64,000 nucleotides of DNA from Chloracidobacterium sp. (GTDB lineage: Bacteria > Acidobacteriota > Blastocatellia > Chloracidobacteriales > Chloracidobacteriaceae): positions 124,001-188,000 of the forward strand of contig JANWUV010000002.1 of the NCBI GenBank assembly GCA_025057975.1. The letters run 5' to 3'. This document shows, one piece after another, positions 38,347 to 46,514 of this stretch. The notes beneath the pieces are model-generated. The model did no database searches and was not told the DNA's origin. It was given only the letters and a program-made list of their open reading frames with translations. Both the position numbers and the translations under genes were made by a program. How positions within the stretch are numbered: position 1 is the stretch's first letter; each line of letters opens with the position of its first letter.

Positions 38347-39314
38347 TCGTAGCCGCCGGCTCGTAACGGGCGTAGTTCATCGGCGAGGCGCAACGCCACA
38401 GTTGGGCCTTCTGTGATACGGCCGATACAGGTCAGCAGAAGGCCCTCGGCGGCGAGCGCTTTACGCAGATCAAGGACGGCTGGAACCTGCCTAGGTGCGA
38501 CCGTAAACAACAGTTCGTAGTCTTCGCCACCGTCAAGCGCCAGTTGTCGCGCACCGTCGGCGTCTCCGGCGACAGCGACGGCGGCCGGTGCAACCGGGAG
38601 CGCCTCAGCCTCCAGCACGGCACCGACCCGACTTGCTTCACACAACCGAATGAGGTCAACCGAGAGGCCGTCACTAAGATCAATCATCGCCGTCGCCAGT
38701 TGACGCTCGGCAAGGTAACGCCCCAGCTTGAGACGCGCTTCAGGGAACAGAAAGCGCGCCCGTGCTGCGGCGTCCGGCGGCGTAAGCCCCTGCTCGAGGG
38801 CGCGGAAAGCCGCTGCCGCTGCGCCCAGCGTCCCACTCACAAACAGGTAGTCGTCCGGCCGCGCCCCGGCACGTGTCACAGCGCACGCCGGCGCAACATC
38901 GCCGATAAGGGTGACGGCGATGAACAAGCCATGCGGAGAGGCGATTGTGTCGCCGCCGACCAGTGCAACCTGTGTTCGGTCGGCCAGCGCCAGCAAGCCG
39001 TTCACGACGCCTTCTGCAAAGGCATGAGCGTCGGACGGTATTGCTAGGGAAAGCAGACAACAGCGGGGAGTCGCCCCCATTGCGGCGCAATCGCTGAGGT
39101 TGGCGGCCAGCGCTTTGTGCCCCACCGCTTCCGCCGGCACATAACGCCGACGGAAGTGCACATCCTCCACTAACGCATCGCTCATGACGACTAGTTGGCG
39201 GTTCGGGGGCGGCGTCAGGATGGCGGCGTCGTCGCCGATCCCAAGCAAGATGTCAGAGCGCGTTTGGGCCGCCCGTTGCTGAAGCCAGCGGACAAAGTCA
39301 CGTTCGGAACGCAT
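38292..39314 (-). CDS. thiL: Thiamine-monophosphate kinase
   Basis: A 340-residue ThiL that phosphorylates thiamine monophosphate to the active diphosphate. Motifs: LGIGDDAAILTPP, VSDALVEDVHFRRRYVP, ALAANLSDCAAMGATPR, LVGGDTIASP, VSGTLGAAAAAF and MIDLSDGLSVDLIRLCEAS. The ATG at 39314 (MRSERDFVRWL) fits the family. The 3' end overlaps the opposing glycosyltransferase gene by 55 bases. Confidence 0.95.
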   Translation of the reverse strand: MRSERDFVRWLQQRAAQTRSDILLGIGDDAAILTPPPNRQLVVMSDALVEDVHFRRRYVPAEAVGHKALAANLSDCAAMGATPRCCLLSLAIPSDAHAFAEGVVNGLLALADRTQVALVGGDTIASPHGLFIAVTLIGDVAPACAVTRAGARPDDYLFVSGTLGAAAAAFRALEQGLTPPDAAARARFLFPEARLKLGRYLAERQLATAMIDLSDGLSVDLIRLCEASRVGAVLEAEALPVAPAAVAVAGDADGARQLALDGGEDYELLFTVAPRQVPAVLDLRKALAAEGLLLTCIGRITEGPTVALRLADELRPLRAGGYDHFVQPDREGKGVADSSA

Positions 39315-39406
39315 AGCGTTTCGCGTCGCGGTTGGGGGCGCGCGCAACCCCATTCCTTCGCGGACTATGCTACAACAAGACATCCAGCGTCATACGGTGG
39401 AGCGCC

Positions 39407-41704
39407 ATGTCGGCTGAGCACCCGGTAAGCATTGTTGATCCCCAAGAAGCGACACGGGCGCTGCGAGCGTATCGCTTGCGGCGCATTCGCACGTTGTCGC
39501 TGCTGATGCTCGTCATCGTCTTGTGTGGGGCGCTGGTCGTGCAGGCGGCGTTCAACGTACTGCCGTTTTTATCCCCGCGCAGCGTCTCTGGGACGCTGCT
39601 GCTGTACGCCCTTTCAGCGTTGAACTTTCTGGCGCTCATCATCCTGCTGGCGCTCCTCATTCGCAACATCGTGAAGTTGCAGCAGGAACGACGGCAGCGG
39701 ACGCTGGGGGCGTCCTTTCAGACGCGCCTCGTCACCGCTTCACTGGTGGTTTCGGCGTTGCCGCTTCTAATGCTGTTTTTCTTTGCGTATGGTCTCCTCA
39801 ACCGCAGCTTGGACAAGTGGTTTAACCTGCCGGCGGAACGCTACCGCGAGGACGCGGTCGCCATCCAACGCTTGGTACTGACGCGCGAAATGCGTGCGCT
39901 GCACGATGATGGGCGGGCGGTCGCCCGCCGCTTGGCGGCGTACGAACAGCAAACTGCTCCGTCGCGCACGTCCGCCATAGCGGCATTAGCGCCGAGTCTC
40001 GCCGCACGAGTCTTTACTGAAGAAGCCCGTGCGCTGGGAATTGAAGCCGGTCAGTGGTTTGACGAACAAGGTGGTGTCCGAGCCTCTTTTGGCGACTGGT
40101 CGGCGTTGCCGGCGGCGTTCGTGGCGGACCTGCGGCGGCGCGCCGCCGATCCGTTTCCCACCGGCCATCTAGAAAGCGAACTCAGCACGTACATCGCCGC
40201 CGCCGTCCCGCTCGAACAGAACGCCGGCGTGTTGGTCGTCATTCGGACGATGCCGCCGGTGCTTGATCAGAAAATCGCTGAACTGACGCGGGTCGCCAAT
40301 CAGCGCGCCACCCTCATCGCCGAATCACGGACGATCAAGCTCAACTACTTGCTGATTCTGGGCTTCGTGACATTGTTTTTGATGTTCGGGGCGATGTGGT
40401 TCGCCGTCACGACGGCGCGCGTCGTCGTCGTCCCGCTGCGCGCCTTGGCGGAAGCGACGGAAGCTGTCGCACGCGGCAACCTTAACTATGTTGTACGTGT
40501 TGAGGCGCATGACGAACTGGCCGTGTTAGTGGAGTCCTTCAACGCTATGGCGCAGCAGCTGCGCGTTCAGCGCGCACAGTTGGATGAGCGCCGCCGCTAC
40601 ATCGAAACGATTCTGGGCAGTTTGTGTACAGGCATTGTGTCACTCGACATGCAGGGACGGGTGACAACCGTCAATCCGGCGGCCTGCAACATGCTGGGAG
40701 CGAGCATCGCCGTTGGTGACGACTTTCTAAGCTATGTCCCTGCACCCAACCGAAGCGATTTTGAGCGGTTGCTGAGGCGCGTGCGACGGGTACGACAAGC
40801 TAGCTTGGAAACGGAAATCCGCCTGCCGGAACGGCCGTCATTGCAGGTGGCGCTGACGGCGACCGCCCTTTCGGACACGGAAGGACGACCGACCGGCGTG
40901 GTGCTCATGCTTGACGACATTTCACCGATTATGCAGGCGCAGCGAAGCGCCGTCTGGAGCGAAGTCGCTCGGCGCATCGCCCATGAAATCAAAAACCCCT
41001 TGACCCCGATTCAGCTCTCCGCCGAACGGATTGCGCGCAATGTCGCCCGTCATGCCGGCCATTTGCCGCGTCTGCAAGCAACGGTGGAGGAATGCGCGGC
41101 GAGTATCATCGGCGAAGTGGCGACGCTTCAACGGTTGGTGGATGAGTTTTCCCGCTTCGCTAAGTTGCCGGACGCCCGCTTGGAACCCGGTTCACTGGAT
41201 GAGATTGTGGAACGGACCGTCGTTTTGTATGCCGACCGGTTGGGCGCGATTCAGCTGACGACCGACCTTGCCGGAGACCTGCCGCCGGTGTTGCTTGACG
41301 CCGAGCAGATCAAGCGATGCCTTGTCAATCTGATTGACAACGCTCTCCACGCGATTGAGGCCGGCGGCGAGAAACCGGCGCGCGGTGAAATTCACATCAA
41401 AACCTGTCACTTGCTCGCGACTGAAAAGGTTCAGCTGCGTGTGGCGGACACCGGGGTTGGCATTCCTCCGGAAGCCCGAGACCGCCTGTTTGAGCCGTAC
41501 TTTTCAACGCGCGAGCGTGGTACAGGCCTAGGCTTGGCGATTGTGGCGCATATTCTGTCCGACCATCAGGCGACGATTCGGTATGAGCCGAATCATCCCC
41601 GTGGCGCGGTGTTTGTCATCGAGTTTCCGGTGGCTGAAGCCGCGCCGCAGCGAGTTCCGGCGGAAATCGAACCGGCGCCGCCGGCGACTTCCCACGTCGT
41701 TTGA
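39407..41704 (+). CDS. NtrY-like sensor histidine kinase
   Basis: A 765-residue membrane kinase. Membrane helices lie near residues 29-50, 66-90, 110-135 and about 310-330, with a periplasmic region of about 170 residues between the last two. HAMP follows (VVPLRALAEATEAVARGNLNYVV), then a PAS domain (about 405-510), the phosphoaccepting H526 in ARRIAHEIKNPLTPIQLSAERI, and an ATPase domain with NLIDNALHAIE, VADTGVGIPPEARDRLF and RGTGLGLAIVAHIL. This is the NtrY architecture used in nitrogen or redox sensing. No NtrX-type regulator is adjacent. Confidence 0.92.
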   Translation: MSAEHPVSIVDPQEATRALRAYRLRRIRTLSLLMLVIVLCGALVVQAAFNVLPFLSPRSVSGTLLLYALSALNFLALIILLALLIRNIVKLQQERRQRTLGASFQTRLVTASLVVSALPLLMLFFFAYGLLNRSLDKWFNLPAERYREDAVAIQRLVLTREMRALHDDGRAVARRLAAYEQQTAPSRTSAIAALAPSLAARVFTEEARALGIEAGQWFDEQGGVRASFGDWSALPAAFVADLRRRAADPFPTGHLESELSTYIAAAVPLEQNAGVLVVIRTMPPVLDQKIAELTRVANQRATLIAESRTIKLNYLLILGFVTLFLMFGAMWFAVTTARVVVVPLRALAEATEAVARGNLNYVVRVEAHDELAVLVESFNAMAQQLRVQRAQLDERRRYIETILGSLCTGIVSLDMQGRVTTVNPAACNMLGASIAVGDDFLSYVPAPNRSDFERLLRRVRRVRQASLETEIRLPERPSLQVALTATALSDTEGRPTGVVLMLDDISPIMQAQRSAVWSEVARRIAHEIKNPLTPIQLSAERIARNVARHAGHLPRLQATVEECAASIIGEVATLQRLVDEFSRFAKLPDARLEPGSLDEIVERTVVLYADRLGAIQLTTDLAGDLPPVLLDAEQIKRCLVNLIDNALHAIEAGGEKPARGEIHIKTCHLLATEKVQLRVADTGVGIPPEARDRLFEPYFSTRERGTGLGLAIVAHILSDHQATIRYEPNHPRGAVFVIEFPVAEAAPQRVPAEIEPAPPATSHVV

Positions 41705-41745
41705 GGGGCGGCTAGGAACGATTCCTGAACGAGGAGGCGTCATCA

Positions 41746-42183
41746 ATGCAATGTCTGAAACCCTTGATACGCTTGATGTTGAACTTCGGCTTGGCGCTTG
41801 CGTTGGTTGGGCACTTGGCCTGTAAGAAGCAGGAGCGCCCGGATGAAGCGGTGGTCGCCGCCAGTCAGTCGTCGCGGGACAACGCAACGCGGGCAAGTAT
41901 GCTCACTATCGCCCGCGTGCAGTCATCGTTCCACGCCGCCCACGGACGCTATGCATCTATGGCTGAGTTGGTGGATGCTGGTTTCTTACCCAACGACCCT
42001 TCTGACGCCCGAATGTCACAATTTTTCATTGAAGCTTCGGAAAATGCCTTTGCCTGCTATAGTGTCCCCACTGACTACCCGGCTTCAGGCCGGATGTCGT
42101 ATTTCATTGACCAAACAGGCAAACTACGCGGGAGCGACCGGCGCGGCGGACGCGCTTCCGCCACTGACCCAATTATCGAGTAA
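41746..42183 (+). CDS. Pilin-like small lipoprotein of unknown function
   Basis: A 145-residue exported protein. The N-terminus is hydrophobic (residues 6-22) and ends in GHLACKK, a lipobox-like LAC with the cysteine near residue 26. The mature region, RASMLTIARVQSSFHAAHGRYASMAELVDAGFLPNDP, resembles the head of type IV-like pseudopilins found in Acidobacteria, including the residue pattern of the fibre helix and the small beta domain, but the prepilin cleavage signal is missing. It follows the NtrY-like kinase by 41 bases on the same strand. No function is assigned. Confidence 0.65.
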   Translation: MQCLKPLIRLMLNFGLALALVGHLACKKQERPDEAVVAASQSSRDNATRASMLTIARVQSSFHAAHGRYASMAELVDAGFLPNDPSDARMSQFFIEASENAFACYSVPTDYPASGRMSYFIDQTGKLRGSDRRGGRASATDPIIE

Positions 42184-42206
42184 CCAACTTCCGAACCGGC
42201 GATTGG

Positions 42207-42234
42207 TGCACTGGCGTCGTGACACGCCGGTGCA
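42207..42234 (+). terminator. Hairpin after the lipoprotein gene
   Basis: TGCACTGGCGT pairs with ACGCCGGTGCA over 11 base pairs, one of them G-U, with a six-base loop. It starts 23 bases after the stop. Only AAAACATT follows, with no T-run, so it is a possible but not classic terminator. Confidence 0.45.
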
Positions 42235-42437
42235 AAACATTGACGCTGACACCATTACAACGGCTGCAGCCTGAAGAATTGCCGCTTCTCTGGCTGGGCC
42301 ACAAGCGGAGTAGCGAAAACCGAGGAGCTAGGATGAGAGCATGATCGGCGTCCCCCTGAGACGCTGCGCCGGCTAGTCGCCATGTCCAGCAGACAACGGC
42401 GGGCGGCCAAACGCGCTGTTTTTCAAATTCCCACTTA

Positions 42438-42455
42438 GTGGTTCGCAGGAACCAC
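42438..42455 (+). promoter_or_regulatory. Short hairpin upstream of gatC
   Basis: GTGGTTC and GAACCAC form a perfect 7-base-pair stem around a four-base loop, 46 bases before the gatC ATG. Whether it acts as an operator, leader stem or chance repeat cannot be told. Confidence 0.35.
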
Positions 42456-42501
42456 CTACAACGCCAGTATTTTTCACCCTTTCCCGTGCTTGAGGGAAAC
42501 G

Positions 42502-42789
42502 ATGGCTATCACGATTCAAGATGTTGAAAAAATCGCCCAACTGGCCAACTTGCGCCCGACGCCCGCCGATCTACCCCGGCTGGCGGCGCAAATGGGCGCA
42601 ATTGTTGAGTACTTTGATCGCTTGAATGAGTTAGACACGACGGATGTGCCGCCGATGGCCCACTGTACAGCTATTGGCGATACGGCGTTACGCCCTGACA
42701 TTCCCCACACGCCGCCCGGCACGGAGATCGCCTTGGCGAATGCGCCGGAAGCCGGTTATGGGCACTTCAAGGTGCCCCGCGTGCTCTGA
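42502..42789 (+). CDS. gatC: Asp/Glu-tRNA amidotransferase subunit C
   Basis: A 95-residue GatC. ITIQDVEKIAQLANLRPTPADLPRLAAQMGAIVEYFDRLNELDTTDV is the family core, and PDIPHTPPGTEIALANAPEAGYGHFKVPRVL is the usual ending. GatC stabilises the GatA-GatB complex that turns misacylated Glu-tRNA(Gln) or Asp-tRNA(Asn) into the amide form. gatA and gatB are not next to it. ATG 42502 follows GAGGG; a TTG four codons upstream is not needed. Confidence 0.92.
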   Translation: MAITIQDVEKIAQLANLRPTPADLPRLAAQMGAIVEYFDRLNELDTTDVPPMAHCTAIGDTALRPDIPHTPPGTEIALANAPEAGYGHFKVPRVL

Positions 42790-42822
42790 CACTTCAGGAC
42801 AACCCCCACAGGGCGCAGCATC

Positions 42823-42953
42823 ATGAACTCGGACGGCAAGGAAAACTTGGGTTGGCGCGCCGTTCTCCGGTGGACGCTCTGGAAGACGGTCTGGTGGCTG
42901 ACGCTGGTTGCGGCAATTCGGGCGCAGGTTTCCCAACCCCAAACATTGTCTAA
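42823..42953 (+). CDS. Possible signal peptide region of the downstream receptor kinase, in another frame
   Basis: Frame 1 starting at ATG 42823 reads MNSDGKENLGWRAVLRWTL, then a hydrophobic stretch with several Trp and Val, and ends in IRAQVSQ, an Ala-x-Ala-type cleavage site. This looks like a Sec signal peptide of 30-35 residues, the normal start of two-component-propeller receptors, but the body of the receptor continues in frame 3 from about 42954. The frame-1 reading runs out at 43056. The two are probably one gene broken by a one-base shift near 42945-42956; see findings. Confidence 0.55.
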
Positions 42954-42989
42954 CAACCGGCGTTCGGCGACGGCGGACAGGCGTCCCCG

Positions 42990-45900
42990 ATGGCGTTCTT
43001 GCCGGGGTCGCGCACCTTCACCGACGCCGACGGCCTACCGCAAAACTCCGTTATGACAATGACCACCGACGCCGATGGCTATTTGTGGGTCGGGACGCAG
43101 GACGGCGCGGCGCGGTATGACGGACATCAATGGCAACGGTTCAACATGCCCAGTGAAAGGGGGTCAAACTGGGTACGGGCGCTGTTGCCGGCGACGGACG
43201 GGCGGCTCTGGTTTGGCACCGACGCCGACGGCGTTTTTGTTCGGAAGGAGGGGCGGTTTACCGAGCACTACCACGCCGGCCAAGCTGGCTTTCCACACAA
43301 CACGGTCACGGCGCTGGCGGAACTGCCGAACCGGGGCGGCCGTCCAACAATCTGGGCCGGGACGCTGGGCGGCGGACTGACGCGCTTTGACGGCGAGCGG
43401 TGGCATACATTCAAACAGTCCAACGCCGGTTTACCAAGCGACCGCATCCGCGCGCTGCTTGCTTCCGAACGGGACGCACAACCGCTGCTGTGGGTGGCGA
43501 CTGAAGCAGGGTTGGTCGAGTGGCGGGACGACCGTGTGCAGCGCATCCACTCAACGGCGACCGGACTTCCCGCCGACGACATTCGGGCGTTGGTTGAAGT
43601 GCGCACGCCGGACGGCGACCAAACCCTCTGGGTCGGCTTCGCCAACGGCGGCGTCGCCGCCTACCGCGCCGGACGGTGGACGCTGCTGCGCGCCGACTTC
43701 AACGGCACGCGACAAATCCGCAGTTTGACGGCGACCTATGCGCCGAACGGCGAATGGACGCTCTGGGTCGGCACGAACGGCGGTGGGCTGGCCGCCTACT
43801 GCAAGGGCGAGTGGACGCTCTACAACGTGGATTCCAAGGTCATTCCCAACAGCGAAGTTTCATCGCTGTACGAGACGCGCCAGGGCAACGGCCCGCCGCT
43901 GTTGTGGGGCGGAACAAACGGCGGCGGCTGGGCGCGTCTGCGGCTGGGCGCATGGCATCGCGTTCAACTCATCCCGGATGTGATTCCCACGGTGGGCGTC
44001 AAGGCGCTGCTGGAGTACGCGGAAGCCGACGGTTCCCGTACGTTCTGGATCGGTACGCGCAACCATGGCGCGGCCTGTTTACGGGGCGGTCGGTGGGAAG
44101 TGTTTCAGCTCGAAAACAGTCCGCTGCCCAGCCGGTTTGTATCCTGCTTATACCGAACCGACAAAGCGTCCGACGGCCCGGCCGTGTGGCTTGGGACGGC
44201 GACCGGTGGGCTAGCCCGCCTGCAAAACGGCCGGTGGACGATTTTCAACCGTGACAACAGCGTCCTACCGGACAACGGGGTTTGGAGTATGCTCGAAACC
44301 GAAGACGACGCCGGACGGCCGCAACTTCTGATTGGAACGGAAAAGGGCATGGCGGTATGGCGGGACGGCGAACTGCGGCGCTTTGCGGACGACACACGCC
44401 TGCCTAACCCGTATGTGACGGCGTTGTTGGCGACCAACGAGCCGACCAGCGGCAAACGCCTGTGGTTCGGCACGTTCGGCGGCGGCGTGGCCAGTCTGTA
44501 CCGTGGTCAATGGACGGTCTATGACCGCGCCAACGGCGCGCTGCCCAGCGACGTGGTGCGCTCCCTACATTGGATGGAACACAACGGCGAACGAACGCTG
44601 TGGGTTGGTACGTACGGCGGCGTCGCCGTCGGCGATCTACAGAGCGGCGCTCCAACGTGGCATGCGTTGCGTGACAACACCGACCCGGCGCTGCCGAACA
44701 ACGTCGCGTACGAAGTTCGTCACGACCGGCAAGGGCGCGTGTATGTGTTTACCAATCGGGGCGTGGCGCGACTGACGCGCAGTGCGACATCCGGCTGGCG
44801 ACAGCCGACAGTGGAGACATTCACCACCGAGGACGGCTTGCCCAGCAACGAATGCAACGGCGGTGCAGGGCTGTGCGACACCGAGGGACGACTCTGGATC
44901 GGGACGGTCGCCGGACTGGCGATGTTCGATGAGCGCAGGGAAATCACGGAGCGGATGAGCGCGCCGCCGCGTCTGACGCGCGCGCTCATTCGGGATCAGG
45001 AAGGCCGGTTTGACCAGCCGTTGACGCTCGCCTACGACCAAAACGCGATGACGTTTGAGTATGAGTTGCCGGGCTTTTTCCGGTGCGCTGAGACCCAGTA
45101 CGCCACGCAGTTGCTCGGCTATGACGCCGAGCCGACGCCTTGGACGACCGACCGGCGGCGAACTTTCGCCAGTTTGCTGCCCGGAACGTATGCCTTCCGC
45201 CTGCGCGCCCGCGACTATCTTGGACGGGTGCAGGAAGTGACGACGGCCGGTTTCACCATCCGGCCGCCGTGGTGGGCGCGCTGGTGGGCGTTCGTGTTGT
45301 ACGCCTTGGCGTTTGTCGGACTGGGCTTTAGCGTCATGCAGTGGCGCGTGTATCTCCTACGGAAACGGACGCTCGAACTGGAGGCCAAGGTCGCCGAACG
45401 AACGGCCGCGCTCGCCGCCGCCAATCAAAACTTAGCCGAAAAGAACGAGAAGCTCGCGGCGGCCAACCACGATCTGGCGCGCAAGAACGAAGAACTGGCT
45501 GAGGCGCAGCGACGCACAAACTTGGTGTTCAGCGCCTTGGCGGAGGCGTTGCCCGGTACGGTGCTCGACGGCAAGTACCGACTGGATGTGAAAATCGGAG
45601 CGGGCGGCTTCGGCACCGTGTACGAAGCCACCCAGTTGACGCTCAACCGCAAGGTGGCGGTCAAGGTGTTCCGGCCGTCGCCCGGCAACGACTCACCGCA
45701 GGCGTTGGAGCGTTTTCGGCGGGAGGGCGTCTCCGCCTGTCGCGTCAATCACCCCAACGCGGTGGCGGTGTTGGGTTCGGGCGTCTCAGCCGAAGGCATC
45801 GCCTACATCGTCATGGAGTTGCTGCAGGGCTACACGCTGGCGGATGAACTCCGGCGGTGCGGCAGATTGCCGCCGGAGCGGTGCGCGGAGATTCTGATTC

Positions 45901-46514
45901 CCGTGTTGGATGTTCTCGAAGCCGCCCACGCGGAAGGCGTCATTCACCGCGACATCAAGCCGGACAACATCTTTCTGCACCAGACGAAAGACGGTGAAGT
46001 CGTCAAGGTGGTGGACTTCGGCGTGGCGAAGTTGATGGGCGAAGACCCGCTTGGTGAGCAAACCGTCAGCGCGCTGGGAACAGTAGTCGGGACGGCCGCC
46101 TATTTGGCCCCCGAACGGATCAAACACTTGGTTTACGATGGAAAATCCGACGTGTACGCCGTCGGCGTCACGCTTTACCAGATGCTGACTGGAGCGCTGC
46201 CGTTTACCAGCACGAGCGGTTTTGTCGGCATCGCTCTGCAGCACTTGACGCACCAGCCGCGCCCCACCCACGAAGTACGGCCCGATGTTCCTTACGAACT
46301 GAGTCAGTTGGTGGCACAGGCGCTGGAGAAGGACCCGGCGGCGCGTCCCACCCCGCGTGACCTGGTCTTGGCGTTGAGCTGGCGCCTATCTCAGCCGATG
46401 CTATACGACAGTCGCGGCTTTCCAAAAGTCGTACCGAGCGGCGCAGCGCCGTACGACGAGCACAATACACCGACACTCACCTTTGATGAACGCCTACCGT
46501 CGTCCGAAACCTGA
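42990..46514 (+). CDS. Two-component-propeller receptor with Ser/Thr protein kinase output
   Basis: A 1174-residue protein from ATG 42990; the frame opens at 42954. About fourteen repeats of the type LWVGTxGGGLAxY-x-G-x-W fill residues 10-650, consistent with two seven-bladed Reg_prop propellers. A Y_Y_Y domain follows (about 665-755: YDQNAMTFEYELPGFF, LPGTYAFRLRARDYLGRVQE), then one membrane helix near 761-785, a heptad coiled coil (LAEKNEKLAAANHDLARKNEELAEA), and a Hanks-type kinase from 860 to 1130 with GAGGFGTVYEAT, VAVKVF, HRDIKPDNIF, DFGVAKL and GTAAYLAPERI. The kinase looks active. Usually this sensor ends in a histidine kinase, so the Ser/Thr kinase output is unusual. No signal peptide is present in this frame. 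Its end overlaps the next kinase gene. Confidence 0.88.
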   Translation: MAFLPGSRTFTDADGLPQNSVMTMTTDADGYLWVGTQDGAARYDGHQWQRFNMPSERGSNWVRALLPATDGRLWFGTDADGVFVRKEGRFTEHYHAGQAGFPHNTVTALAELPNRGGRPTIWAGTLGGGLTRFDGERWHTFKQSNAGLPSDRIRALLASERDAQPLLWVATEAGLVEWRDDRVQRIHSTATGLPADDIRALVEVRTPDGDQTLWVGFANGGVAAYRAGRWTLLRADFNGTRQIRSLTATYAPNGEWTLWVGTNGGGLAAYCKGEWTLYNVDSKVIPNSEVSSLYETRQGNGPPLLWGGTNGGGWARLRLGAWHRVQLIPDVIPTVGVKALLEYAEADGSRTFWIGTRNHGAACLRGGRWEVFQLENSPLPSRFVSCLYRTDKASDGPAVWLGTATGGLARLQNGRWTIFNRDNSVLPDNGVWSMLETEDDAGRPQLLIGTEKGMAVWRDGELRRFADDTRLPNPYVTALLATNEPTSGKRLWFGTFGGGVASLYRGQWTVYDRANGALPSDVVRSLHWMEHNGERTLWVGTYGGVAVGDLQSGAPTWHALRDNTDPALPNNVAYEVRHDRQGRVYVFTNRGVARLTRSATSGWRQPTVETFTTEDGLPSNECNGGAGLCDTEGRLWIGTVAGLAMFDERREITERMSAPPRLTRALIRDQEGRFDQPLTLAYDQNAMTFEYELPGFFRCAETQYATQLLGYDAEPTPWTTDRRRTFASLLPGTYAFRLRARDYLGRVQEVTTAGFTIRPPWWARWWAFVLYALAFVGLGFSVMQWRVYLLRKRTLELEAKVAERTAALAAANQNLAEKNEKLAAANHDLARKNEELAEAQRRTNLVFSALAEALPGTVLDGKYRLDVKIGAGGFGTVYEATQLTLNRKVAVKVFRPSPGNDSPQALERFRREGVSACRVNHPNAVAVLGSGVSAEGIAYIVMELLQGYTLADELRRCGRLPPERCAEILIPVLDVLEAAHAEGVIHRDIKPDNIFLHQTKDGEVVKVVDFGVAKLMGEDPLGEQTVSALGTVVGTAAYLAPERIKHLVYDGKSDVYAVGVTLYQMLTGALPFTSTSGFVGIALQHLTHQPRPTHEVRPDVPYELSQLVAQALEKDPAARPTPRDLVLALSWRLSQPMLYDSRGFPKVVPSGAAPYDEHNTPTLTFDERLPSSET

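Larger units (their letters stand above)
42184..42501. other. Intergenic region with two hairpins, no gene seen
   Basis: About 318 bases between the lipoprotein gene and gatC. The only structures I see are the hairpins at 42207-42234 and 42438-42455. I found no tRNA-like fold and no convincing reading frame. The gatC promoter should lie here. Confidence 0.5.

Noticed and set aside
42184-42501. tRNA gene in the gap before gatC
   Set aside because: The hairpins there do not form a cloverleaf, and no T-arm consensus is present.
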